Shown here: positions 53,190-62,589 of the stretch, piece by piece
How positions within the stretch are numbered: position 1 is the first letter of the stretch
How the letters are laid out: each line of letters begins with the position of its first letter
Assembly: GCF_017875275.1 (NCBI RefSeq)
Contig: NZ_JAGGML010000001.1
Coordinates: 3,431,001 to 3,495,000, forward strand
Length of the DNA stretch: 64,000 nt
Reading direction: 5' to 3'
From: Xanthobacter flavus
GTDB taxonomy: Bacteria; Pseudomonadota; Alphaproteobacteria; Rhizobiales; Xanthobacteraceae
Translations under genes and position numbers: made by a program
Notes under the pieces: model-generated
Told to the model about the DNA's origin: nothing
The model's database searches: none
Seen by the model: only the letters and a program-made list of their open reading frames with translations

Positions 53190-54185
53190 CTACTGCACCG
53201 GCAGGATGCGCTTTCCCGTCCTCGCGGCCTCGTCATAGATGCGGGTGTCGCCGGGCTTCAGGGAATAGCAGGTCTGCGCGATCACCGGCGTGCCCGCGGC
53301 CAGCAGCTGGCCCACGGTGGCGAAGCGGTAGCCCTTCGCCCGGAGCGCGGGGATGAGAATCTTGAGGGCCTCGGCCGTGTGCTTGCCTCGCCCGTTGGCG
53401 TGCATCAGCACGATGGAGCCGGGCCGGATGCCGCGCAGCATGTCCTCCGCCATGCCCTTTGCGCCGATGAAGGCGGGGTCGCCGGAATCCACGTCCCACT
53501 GGATGGCGAGATGGCCGGTGTCGTTGACGTAGTTCAGGGATTCCGCGCTGCAGGAGCCGTAGGGAAAGCGGAACAGGCTGAGCGCCTGCGGCTTCGGCAG
53601 CATGCAGCCCCTGGCCTCCGCCTGCCGGCGGCCGAACGCGAGGCCGATATCGGCATCGTCCACCTGCCGACGCATGGCCTCGCCGGTCTTCACGGTGAGA
53701 TTGGCGTGGGACCAGGTGTGGTTGCCCATCTCGAATCCGGGATCGGCCGTGAGCTGCCCGCCGCGTTCGGGATGGCTCACCATCCATTTGCCGCCGGCAA
53801 AGAAGGTGGCGGCGACGCCCTCCGCCCTGAGGTAATCGACGATGGCCCCGTCATAGCCCGAGGTCTCGCTGGAGGCCTCGCAGAGGTCGAAGGTGAGGGC
53901 CACCATCTTCACGCCCGGCGGCAGGTCCACCCGGCGGATCGAGCCGCGCAGCGCCGCCGGCACCGGTGCGGCGGCGGTTATCGAAATATCGGGCAACTGC
54001 CCCGGCCCGCCCGTATGCGGCCGCACGATCTCCTCTCCCGGCTTCGCCGCCAGCACCTGGGGCGGATAGCAGGCCGGGCCGGCCGCCTGGGCGGGCAGCG
54101 CCAGCGAAGCAAGCGCGAGCGCGGCGAGGTGGGCACGGAGCAGTCGGATGGAGGGCAAGGCGTCACCGGCACAAAGCGTCGCCAT
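53190..54185 (-). CDS. Exported polysaccharide deacetylase-family protein
   Basis: The 331-residue precursor starts at ATG 54185 with a signal peptide ending in LPAQA (about residue 34). The NodB homology domain begins at KMVALTFDLCEASSETSGYD: the Asp catalytic base is there, but TFDDG is TFDLCE, so the second metal-binding Asp is replaced. The His pair is in MGNHTWSHANL, and FRFPYGSCSAES and HANGRGKHTAEAL follow. A TFDLCE variant with Glu nearby is found in a rhizobial subgroup (recalled). It likely acts on an envelope glycan. Confidence 0.82.
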   Translation of the reverse strand: MATLCAGDALPSIRLLRAHLAALALASLALPAQAAGPACYPPQVLAAKPGEEIVRPHTGGPGQLPDISITAAAPVPAALRGSIRRVDLPPGVKMVALTFDLCEASSETSGYDGAIVDYLRAEGVAATFFAGGKWMVSHPERGGQLTADPGFEMGNHTWSHANLTVKTGEAMRRQVDDADIGLAFGRRQAEARGCMLPKPQALSLFRFPYGSCSAESLNYVNDTGHLAIQWDVDSGDPAFIGAKGMAEDMLRGIRPGSIVLMHANGRGKHTAEALKILIPALRAKGYRFATVGQLLAAGTPVIAQTCYSLKPGDTRIYDEAARTGKRILPVQ

Positions 54186-54373
54186 CTGACGGCGGCGCTT
54201 CGGCTTAGTCTGCCGCGCGGCGCTTTTCCAGTAGCCCAACGGCGAGGTTCCGGTCACTTGCTGTTGCGCGGGGAAACATCAGCGTGGCCGGGGGGCGGCA
54301 TCAACAGATTCCATTTGTCGGCGGTCGCCGCATCGGGTTAACCCCCAGTCCAGCGCCCCCCCGGAACCGCCCC

Positions 54374-55222
54374 ATGAACATCCTCTCCATTCAGTCGCAC
54401 GTCGCTTACGGCCATGTGGGCAACGCCTCCGCCGTGTTCACGCTCCAGCGGCTGGGCGTGGAGGTGTGGCCCATCAACACGGTGCAGTTCTCCAACCACA
54501 CCGGCTATGGCGCGTGGCGGGGGCAGGTGTTCGAGGCGTCCGTCATCGGCGATCTGGTCGAGGGCATCGCCGAGCGCGGCGTGCTGTCGCGCTGCGATGG
54601 CGTGCTCTCGGGCTACATGGGCTCGGCGGACATCGGCGCCGCCATTCTCGATGCGGTGGCGCGGGTGCGGGCGGCGAACCGCAATGCTGCTTACTGCTGC
54701 GATCCGGTGATCGGTGATGTGGGCCGCGGCATCTTCGTGCGGCCGGGCATTCCGGACTTCATGCGCGAGCAGGCGGTGCCCGCCGCCGACGTCATAACCC
54801 CCAACCAGTTCGAGCTGGAGCTGCTCACCGGCCGCGCCTGCCCGACCTTGCCCGAGGCCATCGCCGCCTGCGACGCGCTGCATGCGCGCGGGCCGAAGGT
54901 GATCCTCGTCACCAGCCTGCATGTTGGTGAGACGCCGCCCGATTCGATCGACCTGCTCGCCTCCGGCCCGGACGGGCGGTTCCTGGTGCGCACGCCGCGC
55001 CTCGCCGTGTCGCTCAACGGCGCGGGCGATGCCATCGCCGCCTTGTTCTTCTTCCACGTGCTGCGCACGGGCTCCACGGCGCAGGCGGTTTCCCTTGCCG
55101 CATCCTCCATTTACGGGGTGCTGAGCCGGACCGAAAAAGCACAGTCTCGGGAATTGCTGCTGGTGGAGGCGCAGGAGGAGTTCGTGACCCCCTCCCGGCT
55201 CTTCCCGGCCTCGTCGATCTGA
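54374..55222 (+). CDS. pdxY: Pyridoxal kinase PdxY
   Basis: The 282-residue kinase phosphorylates pyridoxal in the vitamin B6 salvage route. N-terminus MNILSIQSHVAYGHVGNASA is diagnostic. Also present: INTVQFSNHTGYGAWRGQ, CDPVIGDVGRGIFV, VITPNQFELELLTGR and the anion-hole loop NGAGDAIAALFF, with Asn where GTGD is usual. It stands alone, divergent from the deacetylase. Confidence 0.93.
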   Translation: MNILSIQSHVAYGHVGNASAVFTLQRLGVEVWPINTVQFSNHTGYGAWRGQVFEASVIGDLVEGIAERGVLSRCDGVLSGYMGSADIGAAILDAVARVRAANRNAAYCCDPVIGDVGRGIFVRPGIPDFMREQAVPAADVITPNQFELELLTGRACPTLPEAIAACDALHARGPKVILVTSLHVGETPPDSIDLLASGPDGRFLVRTPRLAVSLNGAGDAIAALFFFHVLRTGSTAQAVSLAASSIYGVLSRTEKAQSRELLLVEAQEEFVTPSRLFPASSI

Positions 55223-55294
55223 GGCTAAATTGTGGCAGTGAGTAAAGAGGCCGGCGTGGGGGCGCGGGTGCTCTTGTAGTGTTCGAGAGCTGAA

Positions 55295-56200
55295 ATGCCG
55301 CGCCGGTACGTGACCCTGGACGTGTTCACCACCCGCCCCTTCGGCGGCAATCCGCTCGCCGTGGTGCTCGATGCCCAGGGGCTCGACGACGCGGCCATGC
55401 AGCAGATCGCGAGGGAGTTCAACGTCTCCGAGACGGTCTTTGTGCTGCCGCCGAAGAACAAGGCGAACCGCGCCCGCATCCGCATCTTCACCGTTGCCCA
55501 CGAGATGCCGTTCGCCGGCCATCCCACCGTCGGCGCCGCCGTGCTGCTCGCGCTGGAGGACAAGCTCGCCTCGGGCACCCTGCGGATCGAGGAGACCATC
55601 GGCACCATCACCTGCGAGGTGGCGGCGCAGGGCGCCACGGCGGCCGGGGCGCGCAAGGGCTCGGCGGTGTTCACCGCGCCGCGCAAGGGCGAGATCGAGG
55701 AGGTGGACATCTCCCGGGCCGCCTGCGCCGAGGCGCTGAACCTCGACGAGGGGGACATCGGATTCGACGCCCACCGGCCCATCGTGGCCAACGCCGGCGT
55801 GCCCTTCCTGTTCGTGCCGCTGGCCGATCTGACGGCCCTCGCTCGCGCCCGGCCGGACGAGGCGGCCTTCATCGCTTCCCTCGGCGGCTTTGGCGAGGCG
55901 CTCTACCTCTACACGCTGGACGAGGAGGGCGACGCCGACTTCCGCGCCCGCATGTTCTCCCCCGGCCTCGGCACGGAGGAGGACCCCGCCACCGGCGCCG
56001 CTGCCGCCGCCTTCCCCTGGGTGCTGCTCGATGCTGAAAACCGGGTGGACGGCCACCACAAGGTGCGCATCGACCAGGGCTTCGAGATGGGCCGGCCGAG
56101 CCGGGTCGATCTCGGCTTCACCGTGAAAGGCGGCCAGGTCACCGGCGCCACCATTGGCGGCGGGGCGGTGGTGATCGCCGAGGGCGTGCTGCATATTTGA
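55295..56200 (+). CDS. PhzF-family isomerase-like protein
   Basis: The 301-residue protein starts at ATG 55295. It has VTLDVFTTRPFGGNPLAVVL, the catalytic Glu in REFNVSETVFVLPP, and RIFTVAHEMPFAGHPTVGAA, then GTEEDPATGAAAAAF, the complete PhzF signature. Most such proteins have unknown substrates and are not for phenazines. An imperfect 31-bp-period direct repeat begins at its stop codon. Confidence 0.9.
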   Translation: MPRRYVTLDVFTTRPFGGNPLAVVLDAQGLDDAAMQQIAREFNVSETVFVLPPKNKANRARIRIFTVAHEMPFAGHPTVGAAVLLALEDKLASGTLRIEETIGTITCEVAAQGATAAGARKGSAVFTAPRKGEIEEVDISRAACAEALNLDEGDIGFDAHRPIVANAGVPFLFVPLADLTALARARPDEAAFIASLGGFGEALYLYTLDEEGDADFRARMFSPGLGTEEDPATGAAAAAFPWVLLDAENRVDGHHKVRIDQGFEMGRPSRVDLGFTVKGGQVTGATIGGGAVVIAEGVLHI

Positions 56201-56245
56201 AAGACGCCAATGGGTAAGGCGCCATATTTGAGCATCGCCAATAGG
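56192..56245. repeat. Imperfect direct repeat between the PhzF-like and nemA-like genes
   Basis: CATATTTGAAAGACGCCAAT (56192) and CATATTTGAGCATCGCCAAT (56223) are repeated with a period of 31 bases; the first overlaps the upstream stop codon. Located about 120-170 bases before nemA, it could be an operator. Confidence 0.6.
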
Positions 56246-56359
56246 TGGCATTGAAACAATTCACGATGCCGACCGGCGCCCCGGGCTTGGCTGTGGCTTC
56301 ATCGCGCCTATGTCTGCCGCATCGCAGCACCCCGGCCCCAAGCCAGAGGACTTTCCTTC

Positions 56360-57454
56360 ATGAGCGCGACATCCCTGTTCGACACCTTCCGCCTTGGCGA
56401 CCTGACGCTGCCCAACCGCATCGTCATGGCGCCGCTGACGCGCAACCGCGCCGCCGCCGGCTTCGTGCCGAGCGAGCTTGCCCCGCAATATTATTCCATG
56501 CGGGCTGACGCCGGCCTCCTCATCACCGAGGCCTCGCAGATTTCCCAGCAGGGACAGGGCTATCAGGATACCCCCGGCATCTATACCGACGCCCAGGTCG
56601 AAGGCTGGAAGAAAGTGACCGATGCGGTCCACGCCAAGGGCGGGCGCATCTTCATCCAGCTGTGGCACGTGGGCCGCGTCTCCCACACCTCGCTGCAGCC
56701 CAACGGCGGCGCACCCGTGGCGCCGTCCGCCCTCACCGCGGCCACCAAAACCTTCGTGAACAACGGTTTCGCCGAGACCTCGGCGCCGCGCGCGCTGGAG
56801 CTGTCCGAGATCCCCGGCATCATCGAGGATTACCGTCGCGCCGCCGCCAACGCCATCAAGGCCGGCTTTGACGGCGTGGAGGTACATGGCGCCAACGGCT
56901 ACCTCATCGACCAGTTCCTGAAGGACGGCGCCAACCAGCGCACCGACGCCTATGGCGGCTCCATCGAGAACCGCACCCGCTTCCTGCTGGAGGTGATGGA
57001 CGCCATCATCGCCGAGATCGGCGCCGCCCGCACCGGCCTGCGCCTCTCCCCCGTCTCGCCGGCCAACGGCGTCTCGGAGAGCAGCCCGCAGGCCCTCTTC
57101 AATTACGTGATCGACGAGCTGGAGAAGCGCCACCCGGTCTATATCCACGTGGTGGAGGGCGCCACCGGCGGCCCGCGCGACGTGGCGCCGGACTTCTCCT
57201 TCGAGGAGCTGCGCAAGCGCTACAGCGGCGCCTGGATGGTGAACAACGGCTACGACCTCGCCCTCGCCAACAGCGTGCTGGCGGATGGCAAGGCCGACCT
57301 CGTCGCCTTCGGCAAGCCCTTCATCGCCAATCCCGACCTCGTGGAGCGCCTGCGCCGCGACGCGTCGCTCAACGAGGTGGACCGTGACACGCTCTATGGC
57401 GGCGGCGCCAAGGGCTATATCGACTACCCGACACTGAAAGACGCGGCCGCGTGA
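56360..57454 (+). CDS. nemA: Old yellow enzyme-type alkene reductase, NemA-like
   Basis: The 364-residue FMN enzyme reduces activated C=C bonds (N-ethylmaleimide, enones, nitrate esters) with NAD(P)H. Motifs: [60 protein letters not shown] and [16 protein letters not shown]. It is intact, in contrast to the OYE remnant at 19462. The following NUDIX gene overlaps its stop. Confidence 0.9.
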   Translation: MSATSLFDTFRLGDLTLPNRIVMAPLTRNRAAAGFVPSELAPQYYSMRADAGLLITEASQISQQGQGYQDTPGIYTDAQVEGWKKVTDAVHAKGGRIFIQLWHVGRVSHTSLQPNGGAPVAPSALTAATKTFVNNGFAETSAPRALELSEIPGIIEDYRRAAANAIKAGFDGVEVHGANGYLIDQFLKDGANQRTDAYGGSIENRTRFLLEVMDAIIAEIGAARTGLRLSPVSPANGVSESSPQALFNYVIDELEKRHPVYIHVVEGATGGPRDVAPDFSFEELRKRYSGAWMVNNGYDLALANSVLADGKADLVAFGKPFIANPDLVERLRRDASLNEVDRDTLYGGGAKGYIDYPTLKDAAA

Positions 57455-58185
57455 GCGGCGGCTGGGGGCAGGACTGGACCGAGGGCCGGCGCATCGCGCC
57501 GGTCCATCGGCTGGATTTGGTGTTCGAGCCCGGCGGCTGGAGCGAGATGGAGCCGCGTCGGGCCGAGATCGAGGCGCATTTCGCCCGCCGGGCGGCCGAT
57601 AATCCCCATCTGTGGAACGGGCCGATCCTGCTGCTCTCCCGCCATGGATTTTCGGACGGTGTGCTCTCGGGTGCTTTCCGCCAGAGCGATTTTGCCGCCT
57701 TCACCTTCTGGCGCGATCAGGGCTGGAAGGACGAGGGCATGGTCAACGCCTTCGCCCTTGCCGCCATCGAAGGCTCGGACGGCGGCTTCGTGCTGGGCGT
57801 CATGGGGCCGCACACGGCGTCCGCCGGCCGCATCTATTTTCCCGGCGGCACGCCCGACCCGTCCGACATCACGCCGGACAGTCGCGTGGACCTCCACGCC
57901 TCCATGCTGCGCGAGCTGACCGAGGAAACCGGGCTCTCGCCCGCGGATATCCTGCGTGACGAGGGCTTCACCGGCCTGTTCGACGGGCCGCGCATCGCCC
58001 TCATGGGCCGCCTCGTCTTCGACGCCCCGGCCGAGGAACTGGCCCGGCACATCCGCGCCTTCCTCGCCCGCGAGGCACAGCCGGAACTCGCGGATGTGGC
58101 TGTTGTGAAAAGCGAAGCCGACCTCACCCCCGCCATGGCGCCCTTCGCGGTGGACTACATGCGCTGGCGCTGGGGCGGAAACTGA
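57451..58185 (+). CDS. NUDIX hydrolase
   Basis: The 244-residue protein starts at GTG 57451, overlapping the nemA stop (GTGA). Its NUDIX box reads [15 protein letters not shown] then [17 protein letters not shown]: the G-x5-E spacing is stretched but RELTEETG is intact. Substrate preference cannot be told. Co-translation with nemA suggests joint response to reactive compounds, which is inference. Confidence 0.82.
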   Translation: MSGGWGQDWTEGRRIAPVHRLDLVFEPGGWSEMEPRRAEIEAHFARRAADNPHLWNGPILLLSRHGFSDGVLSGAFRQSDFAAFTFWRDQGWKDEGMVNAFALAAIEGSDGGFVLGVMGPHTASAGRIYFPGGTPDPSDITPDSRVDLHASMLRELTEETGLSPADILRDEGFTGLFDGPRIALMGRLVFDAPAEELARHIRAFLAREAQPELADVAVVKSEADLTPAMAPFAVDYMRWRWGGN

Positions 58186-58209
58186 GGGCTGCTGCCCGCG
58201 CGCGGCGTC

Positions 58210-58485
58210 TCAGCGCCCTCGGGCGAGCCGGGCCGCCTTGCGCTTCGCCATGGTGGCGAGAAGGTCCGACGCGGTGAGGACGACGAGCGCGGTCATCGCC
58301 AGCGCGGTCGCCGTCAGCGCGTAGATGATGATGAAGGCGTAGCCGAAGAAATAGGTCAGGTAGCCGAAGGCGAACACCATGTTCGCGATGAAGAAATACT
58401 TGGCGTCGGGCAGGCCGTAAATGGCATCGCGCAGAAGCCAGCCGAAAAGGGGAACATGAAGCACGGCGCGCGTGGCGGTTCGCAT
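58210..58485 (-). CDS. Small membrane protein, possibly FixK/FNR controlled
   Basis: The 91-residue protein has two hydrophobic stretches (about 33-52 and 55-75) and a basic C-terminus (MAKRKAARLARGR). No family recognised. A perfect TTGAT-N4-ATCAA box lies 71-85 bases upstream of ATG 58485, which supports it as a real gene expressed at low oxygen. Shine-Dalgarno weak. Confidence 0.6.
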   Translation of the reverse strand: MRTATRAVLHVPLFGWLLRDAIYGLPDAKYFFIANMVFAFGYLTYFFGYAFIIIYALTATALAMTALVVLTASDLLATMAKRKAARLARGR

Positions 58486-58556
58486 GGGGCAGGGTCCGGT
58501 GACGTGTATCCAGGCTCGTCCCGCACTGCGGAACGGGCCGAACCTTCACCGGACCT

Positions 58557-58570
58557 TTGATCTGGATCAA
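58557..58570. promoter_or_regulatory. FNR/FixK binding box
   Basis: TTGATCTGGATCAA matches the rhizobial anaerobox consensus exactly. Centre is 78 bases upstream of the small membrane protein gene and 230 bases upstream of the MFS gene. The rest of the 58486-58792 gap shows no gene. Confidence 0.7.
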
Positions 58571-58792
58571 TATTCCCATTCGCCGCAGGCGGTGCGGCCT
58601 CGCGCCGCGTCGGCAATGCTTCGGACTTTCAGATGCGGCCTGGCCGCTGGAGCGCCGCTTGCGGCTGCGGTGGGGAGACGGGCGCGAACTGGCCCCATCG
58701 CGCGGCGCACCCTGTCGCTCGTGCCCCCTCCGCCCCGCGGTTGACGCCCGCGCCGCCCGCCCCCACAAACCGCACAAAGGCGGGGGAGATGG

Positions 58793-60133
58793 GTGGTGGC
58801 GCAGCAGCAGACAGTGGAGGCGCGCGCCTTCGCCAAGGCGGTCCGGCGGCTCATCCCGCTGATGATGGTGCTCTATGTGGTCAGCTTCCTCGACCGGGTG
58901 AATGTCGGTTTCGCGGCCCTGACCATGAATGCCGACCTCGGCTTCTCGCCGGAGGTCTATGGCTGGGGCGCGGGCATCTTCTTCCTCGGCTATTTCCTGT
59001 TCGAGGTGCCGAGCAACCTCGTGCTGCAGAAGGTCGGCGCGCGCCTGTGGATCTGCCGCATCATGGTCACCTGGGGCCTGATCTCGGCGGCCACCGCGTT
59101 CGTGACGGGTGCGACCGGCTTCTTCATCGCCCGCTTCCTGCTCGGGGCAGCCGAGGCGGGCTTCCTGCCGGGCATGATCCTCTATCTCGGCTACTGGTTC
59201 CCGCTCTCGGTCCGGGCGCGTTACGTCGCCCTGTTCATGGCGGCGGTCCCCATCTCCAGCGCGCTCGGGGCACCGCTCTCGGCCTGGATTCTGGATACGC
59301 ACGGCCTGCTCGGCCTTGCCGGCTGGCAGTGGCTGTTCATCATCGAGGGCCTCCCGGCAGTCGTGCTCGGCCTCGTGGTGCTGGCCCTGCTGCCGGATGG
59401 ACCGGGCGACGCCCGCTGGCTGACGACGGAGGAGAAGGCCGCTATCGCCGCGCGCCTTGCCGCCGACCATGCGATCCACGATGCGGCGCATCTGGCGGCC
59501 CATCCCGCCGGCACCCACGAGGCGTGGCTGCCGGCGCTGAAGGACGGGCGGGTCGTCGTGCTCTGCCTTGTCTATCTCGGGCTGGTGGTGGGGCTCTATG
59601 GCATCGGGCTCTGGCTGCCGCAGATCGTCCGCGCCATGGGCTATTCCACCCATGAGGTGGGGCTGATCCTCATCATCCCCTATGCCCTGAGCGCGGTCGC
59701 CATGCTCGCCGTGGGACGGCACAGCGACTGGCGTGGGGAACGGGTGCTGCATGTCGCGGTGCCGGCCCTTGTCGGCGCAGCGGGCCTCGCCGCGAGCGTC
59801 GTCGCGCCCAGCCACATGACCGCCATCGCCGCCATCTCGCTGGCCTCCATGGGCATCTATGCGGCGCTGGGGCCGTTCTGGTCGGTGCCGCCGCAATTCC
59901 TGCGCGGCACAGCGGCTGCCGCCGGCATCGCGCTGATCAATTCGGTGGGTAACCTCGGCGGCTTCGCGGGGCCCTATCTGGTGGGGTTCGTGCGCGAGGC
60001 CACGGGGCGGTTCGATGCCGGCTTCCTGGCGCTGGCCGGCATCGTGCTCGCTGCCGGCGTATTGGTGCTCACTTTCCGGTCACATCTTGCCCCTTCGCTG
60101 CAGTGCAATGACGATAAGGCGAGAAAAAATTAG
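58793..60133 (+). CDS. MFS transporter, ACS family
   Basis: The 446-residue protein has twelve predicted helices. GTG 58793 (or GTG 58796) lies behind GGGGGAGAT. MVLYVVSFLDRVNVGFAALT and VLQKVGARLWICRIMVTWGL, RFLLGAAEAGFLPGMILYLG are the ACS-family pattern of organic-anion:proton symporters such as tartrate and phthalate permeases. It is alone; substrate unknown. Confidence 0.87.
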   Translation: MVAQQQTVEARAFAKAVRRLIPLMMVLYVVSFLDRVNVGFAALTMNADLGFSPEVYGWGAGIFFLGYFLFEVPSNLVLQKVGARLWICRIMVTWGLISAATAFVTGATGFFIARFLLGAAEAGFLPGMILYLGYWFPLSVRARYVALFMAAVPISSALGAPLSAWILDTHGLLGLAGWQWLFIIEGLPAVVLGLVVLALLPDGPGDARWLTTEEKAAIAARLAADHAIHDAAHLAAHPAGTHEAWLPALKDGRVVVLCLVYLGLVVGLYGIGLWLPQIVRAMGYSTHEVGLILIIPYALSAVAMLAVGRHSDWRGERVLHVAVPALVGAAGLAASVVAPSHMTAIAAISLASMGIYAALGPFWSVPPQFLRGTAAAAGIALINSVGNLGGFAGPYLVGFVREATGRFDAGFLALAGIVLAAGVLVLTFRSHLAPSLQCNDDKARKN

Positions 60134-60228
60134 CCAGCAGCGCTTCCGCCTGATGAAGAGACGAAGCTTTTCTGCTTTACTCTCGTTTCAAATGACCGCC
60201 GGACAGTCGGCGGCGCGGGAGGAATATC

Positions 60229-60327
60229 GTGGGATTTCAAATGAGGGGCCGGTCGCGCCCGCCCTCTGTCGGCCCTGCGGGGGGGCTCGATCGGGCAATT
60301 CGCGACACACGGCATGGCGGCGGCTGA
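60229..60327 (+). CDS. Possible 32-codon leader peptide
   Basis: GTG 60229 has GGGAGGAATATC directly before it, the best ribosome site in this gap. The 32-residue basic product (MGFQMRGRSRPPSVGPAG...) ends at 60327, overlapping the start of the next frame at 60314. It may couple translation of the small membrane protein, or be chance. Confidence 0.3.
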   Translation: MGFQMRGRSRPPSVGPAGGLDRAIRDTRHGGG

Positions 60328-60532
60328 TGCCGGCGCCCGGGAGCGCGCCGCGGTCATGATCGTGGCCATGGGCTGTTCGTTCTCCGGCCTGCTGGTGGGG
60401 CTGTGCCTCGCCGCGGCCCATTGGCCGGCATTGGCCTTTCTTGCTGGCGCTGCGATCGCCGGCACGGGCGCCTGGTTCGCGCGAGGCCTTGCCTTCGACC
60501 TCTCGCGGGAAACCACGGACGGCGGCCAGTAG
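60314..60532 (+). CDS. Small putative membrane protein
   Basis: The 72-residue product has two hydrophobic stretches (VMIVAMGCSFSGLLVGLCLA; ALAFLAGAAIAGTGAWFA) and an acidic tail. No Shine-Dalgarno of its own is visible, and a short frame with a good one overlaps it upstream. No family recognised; it could be a chance frame. Confidence 0.4.
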   Translation: MAAADAGARERAAVMIVAMGCSFSGLLVGLCLAAAHWPALAFLAGAAIAGTGAWFARGLAFDLSRETTDGGQ

Positions 60533-60579
60533 CGCGCCGCCGGCTGCGCTCCGGCCTTTCGAGCGCTGCCCTGTGGCGC

Positions 60580-61089
60580 TCAGTCCACCGCCAGCGGATG
60601 ACGCGCCGTGTCGCGGCGCGTCACGGCCTCCACTGGGCTCGGCGTGCCGCCGATGGCCCGGGTGATGGCGAGGCGGGTCGCCTCGTGGTTGAAGGCCTGG
60701 ATGCGCGCATCGTCGCTGGCATCCCAGTGGATGAAGACTCCCACGCAGATGAAGATGTCGTCGGCCTCCTCCATGGGGATGAGGCCGTCCGCCACGCAAT
60801 CGGCCACCGCCTTGGCGACGGCATATTGCGCCGGCCCGAACATCTGGACCGCCTGGCGGGCATCCTTGATCGTCACCTTGTTGAACAGAACGGTGGCGGG
60901 CTTCACCATCAGATTGGGCTCGACGACGGCGAGCAGGCCGGTGAAGCCGTCCTTGTTGTTGGTGAGGGCGTTGACGAAGGCGATCTCGGCCGAGGAGCCG
61001 CGCGGCCCCATGATGAGGTCGATGTGGGCCACCTCGTTGCCGTCGCCCACCAGGGCCTCTCCCACCAGAAGACGATCGATCCTGGGCAT
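60580..61089 (-). CDS. fae: Formaldehyde-activating enzyme
   Basis: The 169-residue enzyme condenses formaldehyde with tetrahydromethanopterin. ATG 61089 follows GGAGG. Diagnostic sequence: [20 protein letters not shown] (catalytic His22), [40 protein letters not shown] and [20 protein letters not shown]. It indicates the H4MPT-linked C1 pathway of methylotrophic or formate/methanol-using bacteria. No other C1 genes are in the window, so it may be a second copy. Confidence 0.93.
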   Translation of the reverse strand: MPRIDRLLVGEALVGDGNEVAHIDLIMGPRGSSAEIAFVNALTNNKDGFTGLLAVVEPNLMVKPATVLFNKVTIKDARQAVQMFGPAQYAVAKAVADCVADGLIPMEEADDIFICVGVFIHWDASDDARIQAFNHEATRLAITRAIGGTPSPVEAVTRRDTARHPLAVD

Positions 61090-61138
61090 GAAATCCTCCG
61101 CAAAATGCCGTGCTGAAAAGGCGTGATGAAAAAATGCG

Positions 61139-62416
61139 CTACTGGACCTCGAAAGGGATGTTTCCGGTGGCCGCCGCGCCGCGCCCGTCGCGCAGGGTGA
61201 CGAACACGCGGTAGCGGCCGGGCGGCAGGCCGAAGATGCGCACGCCAGTGGGCGCGGGATCGTGCAGCCCCTGCGGGAAGCTCGGCGGCACCGGCTCGGG
61301 ATCGCCGCCGACGCTGCGGGCGGTGGTCTCGGTCATGATCTGCCATTCGGCCTTCAGCGGGTCGCCATCGGGATCGGTGGCGGAGAGGCGCACGAGGGTC
61401 TGCCCATCGGTCGGGAAGCGGGCGGGGCCGACGAGGGAGAGCCCGAGGATGCGCGGCGCCCGGTTGGGACCGCCGGGCACCTTCCCGCCCCATAGATCGG
61501 ACATCACTTCCACCGTCTCGGTCCACTCGCCGCTGGGCAGCAGCAACGAATAATAGGAGGGCGTCACCTCCTGTTTCTGGCCCCACAGGAAGGGCATGGC
61601 GCCGACGCCGGCCTGCTTGGCTGCCATCAGGTAGCGGCGCACGCGGGTCGCCTTCTCTGAGGAGGTCGGCTCCATGGGCGCGCCCCACGGCGCCTTCGGT
61701 GCGTCCCAATGGCCCTGCGCGCCCAGTTCGGTGAGGATGATCGGGCCGGTCCAGCCCTGCGCCCGTGCCCGGCCGGCCGAGGTGAGCAGGCCGTCGCCAT
61801 AGCCGTTGATGCCGAGCACATCGATGCTCGGCGCATGGCGCTTCAGGATCGCCGCCTTGTCCTGGCCGACCTCGGCAAGCGCGGCCATGGTCGGGTGCTG
61901 GCTATCCAGCGTCTTCACCAGCCTGGCCGCCTCCTCGATGGCAGGCCACACAGCCTGCGCCTCTTCCGGGGAAAGCTCGACCTCCACCTCGTTGCCGATG
62001 CCCCACATCAGCAGCGCGGGGTGGGTGCGATAGCGCTCCACCATATGGCGCAGCGCCTCCAGCTGGGCCGTCACGGCCGCCCTGTCGGCATAATTGAAGC
62101 CGAGGCGCGGATGGGCGAGCCAGAAGCCCACGATCACCTTCAGCCCCGCCCGCTGCGCGGCATCGAGAATTTCGCCCGGCTCCTGCCCGTAGGTGCGGAT
62201 GGTGTTGGCGCCCAGTGCCTTCAGCTCGGAAAAGCGCGTCTCGCCGCTGGCGCCGAGGGGCATGAAGGGCTTGCCATCCACCAGGATATCGGCACCGCGC
62301 ACCGCCACCTGGGCGGCATGGGCCCGCCGCACGAGGGCGGGGGACAGGACGAGCACGACAAGCAGAAGGACAAAGACGTGACGCACGGACGAAACTCGCG
62401 ATTGGCCTGAGGACAT
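61139..62416 (-). CDS. Exported glycoside hydrolase-like (GH2 TIM-barrel) protein
   Basis: The 425-residue precursor starts at ATG 62416; the signal peptide core is [16 protein letters not shown], ending near HAAQ. The barrel shows [20 protein letters not shown], the acid/base candidate in [11 protein letters not shown] and nucleophile candidate in [12 protein letters not shown], as in clan GH-A. The C-terminal 110 residues, from [18 protein letters not shown], form an Ig-like domain ([18 protein letters not shown]). Substrate unknown. It is divergent from the metallophosphoesterase. Confidence 0.78.
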   Translation of the reverse strand: MSSGQSRVSSVRHVFVLLLVVLVLSPALVRRAHAAQVAVRGADILVDGKPFMPLGASGETRFSELKALGANTIRTYGQEPGEILDAAQRAGLKVIVGFWLAHPRLGFNYADRAAVTAQLEALRHMVERYRTHPALLMWGIGNEVEVELSPEEAQAVWPAIEEAARLVKTLDSQHPTMAALAEVGQDKAAILKRHAPSIDVLGINGYGDGLLTSAGRARAQGWTGPIILTELGAQGHWDAPKAPWGAPMEPTSSEKATRVRRYLMAAKQAGVGAMPFLWGQKQEVTPSYYSLLLPSGEWTETVEVMSDLWGGKVPGGPNRAPRILGLSLVGPARFPTDGQTLVRLSATDPDGDPLKAEWQIMTETTARSVGGDPEPVPPSFPQGLHDPAPTGVRIFGLPPGRYRVFVTLRDGRGAAATGNIPFEVQ

Positions 62417-62589
62417 CGACGCATTGCAGCATGCAGGGTGCGGGATGCCTTCGGCAACATCAACCGGCCGCGGCCTGCGCGCCTTGCCGCATCGCAAACG
62501 GGAACCGGCGCGGTTGCGGCGCGATCTGCTATAAGCGCCGCGTTCCTGCCGCACCCCTGCTGCTTCCCCGCCGCATCAAGGTCCGCTCC

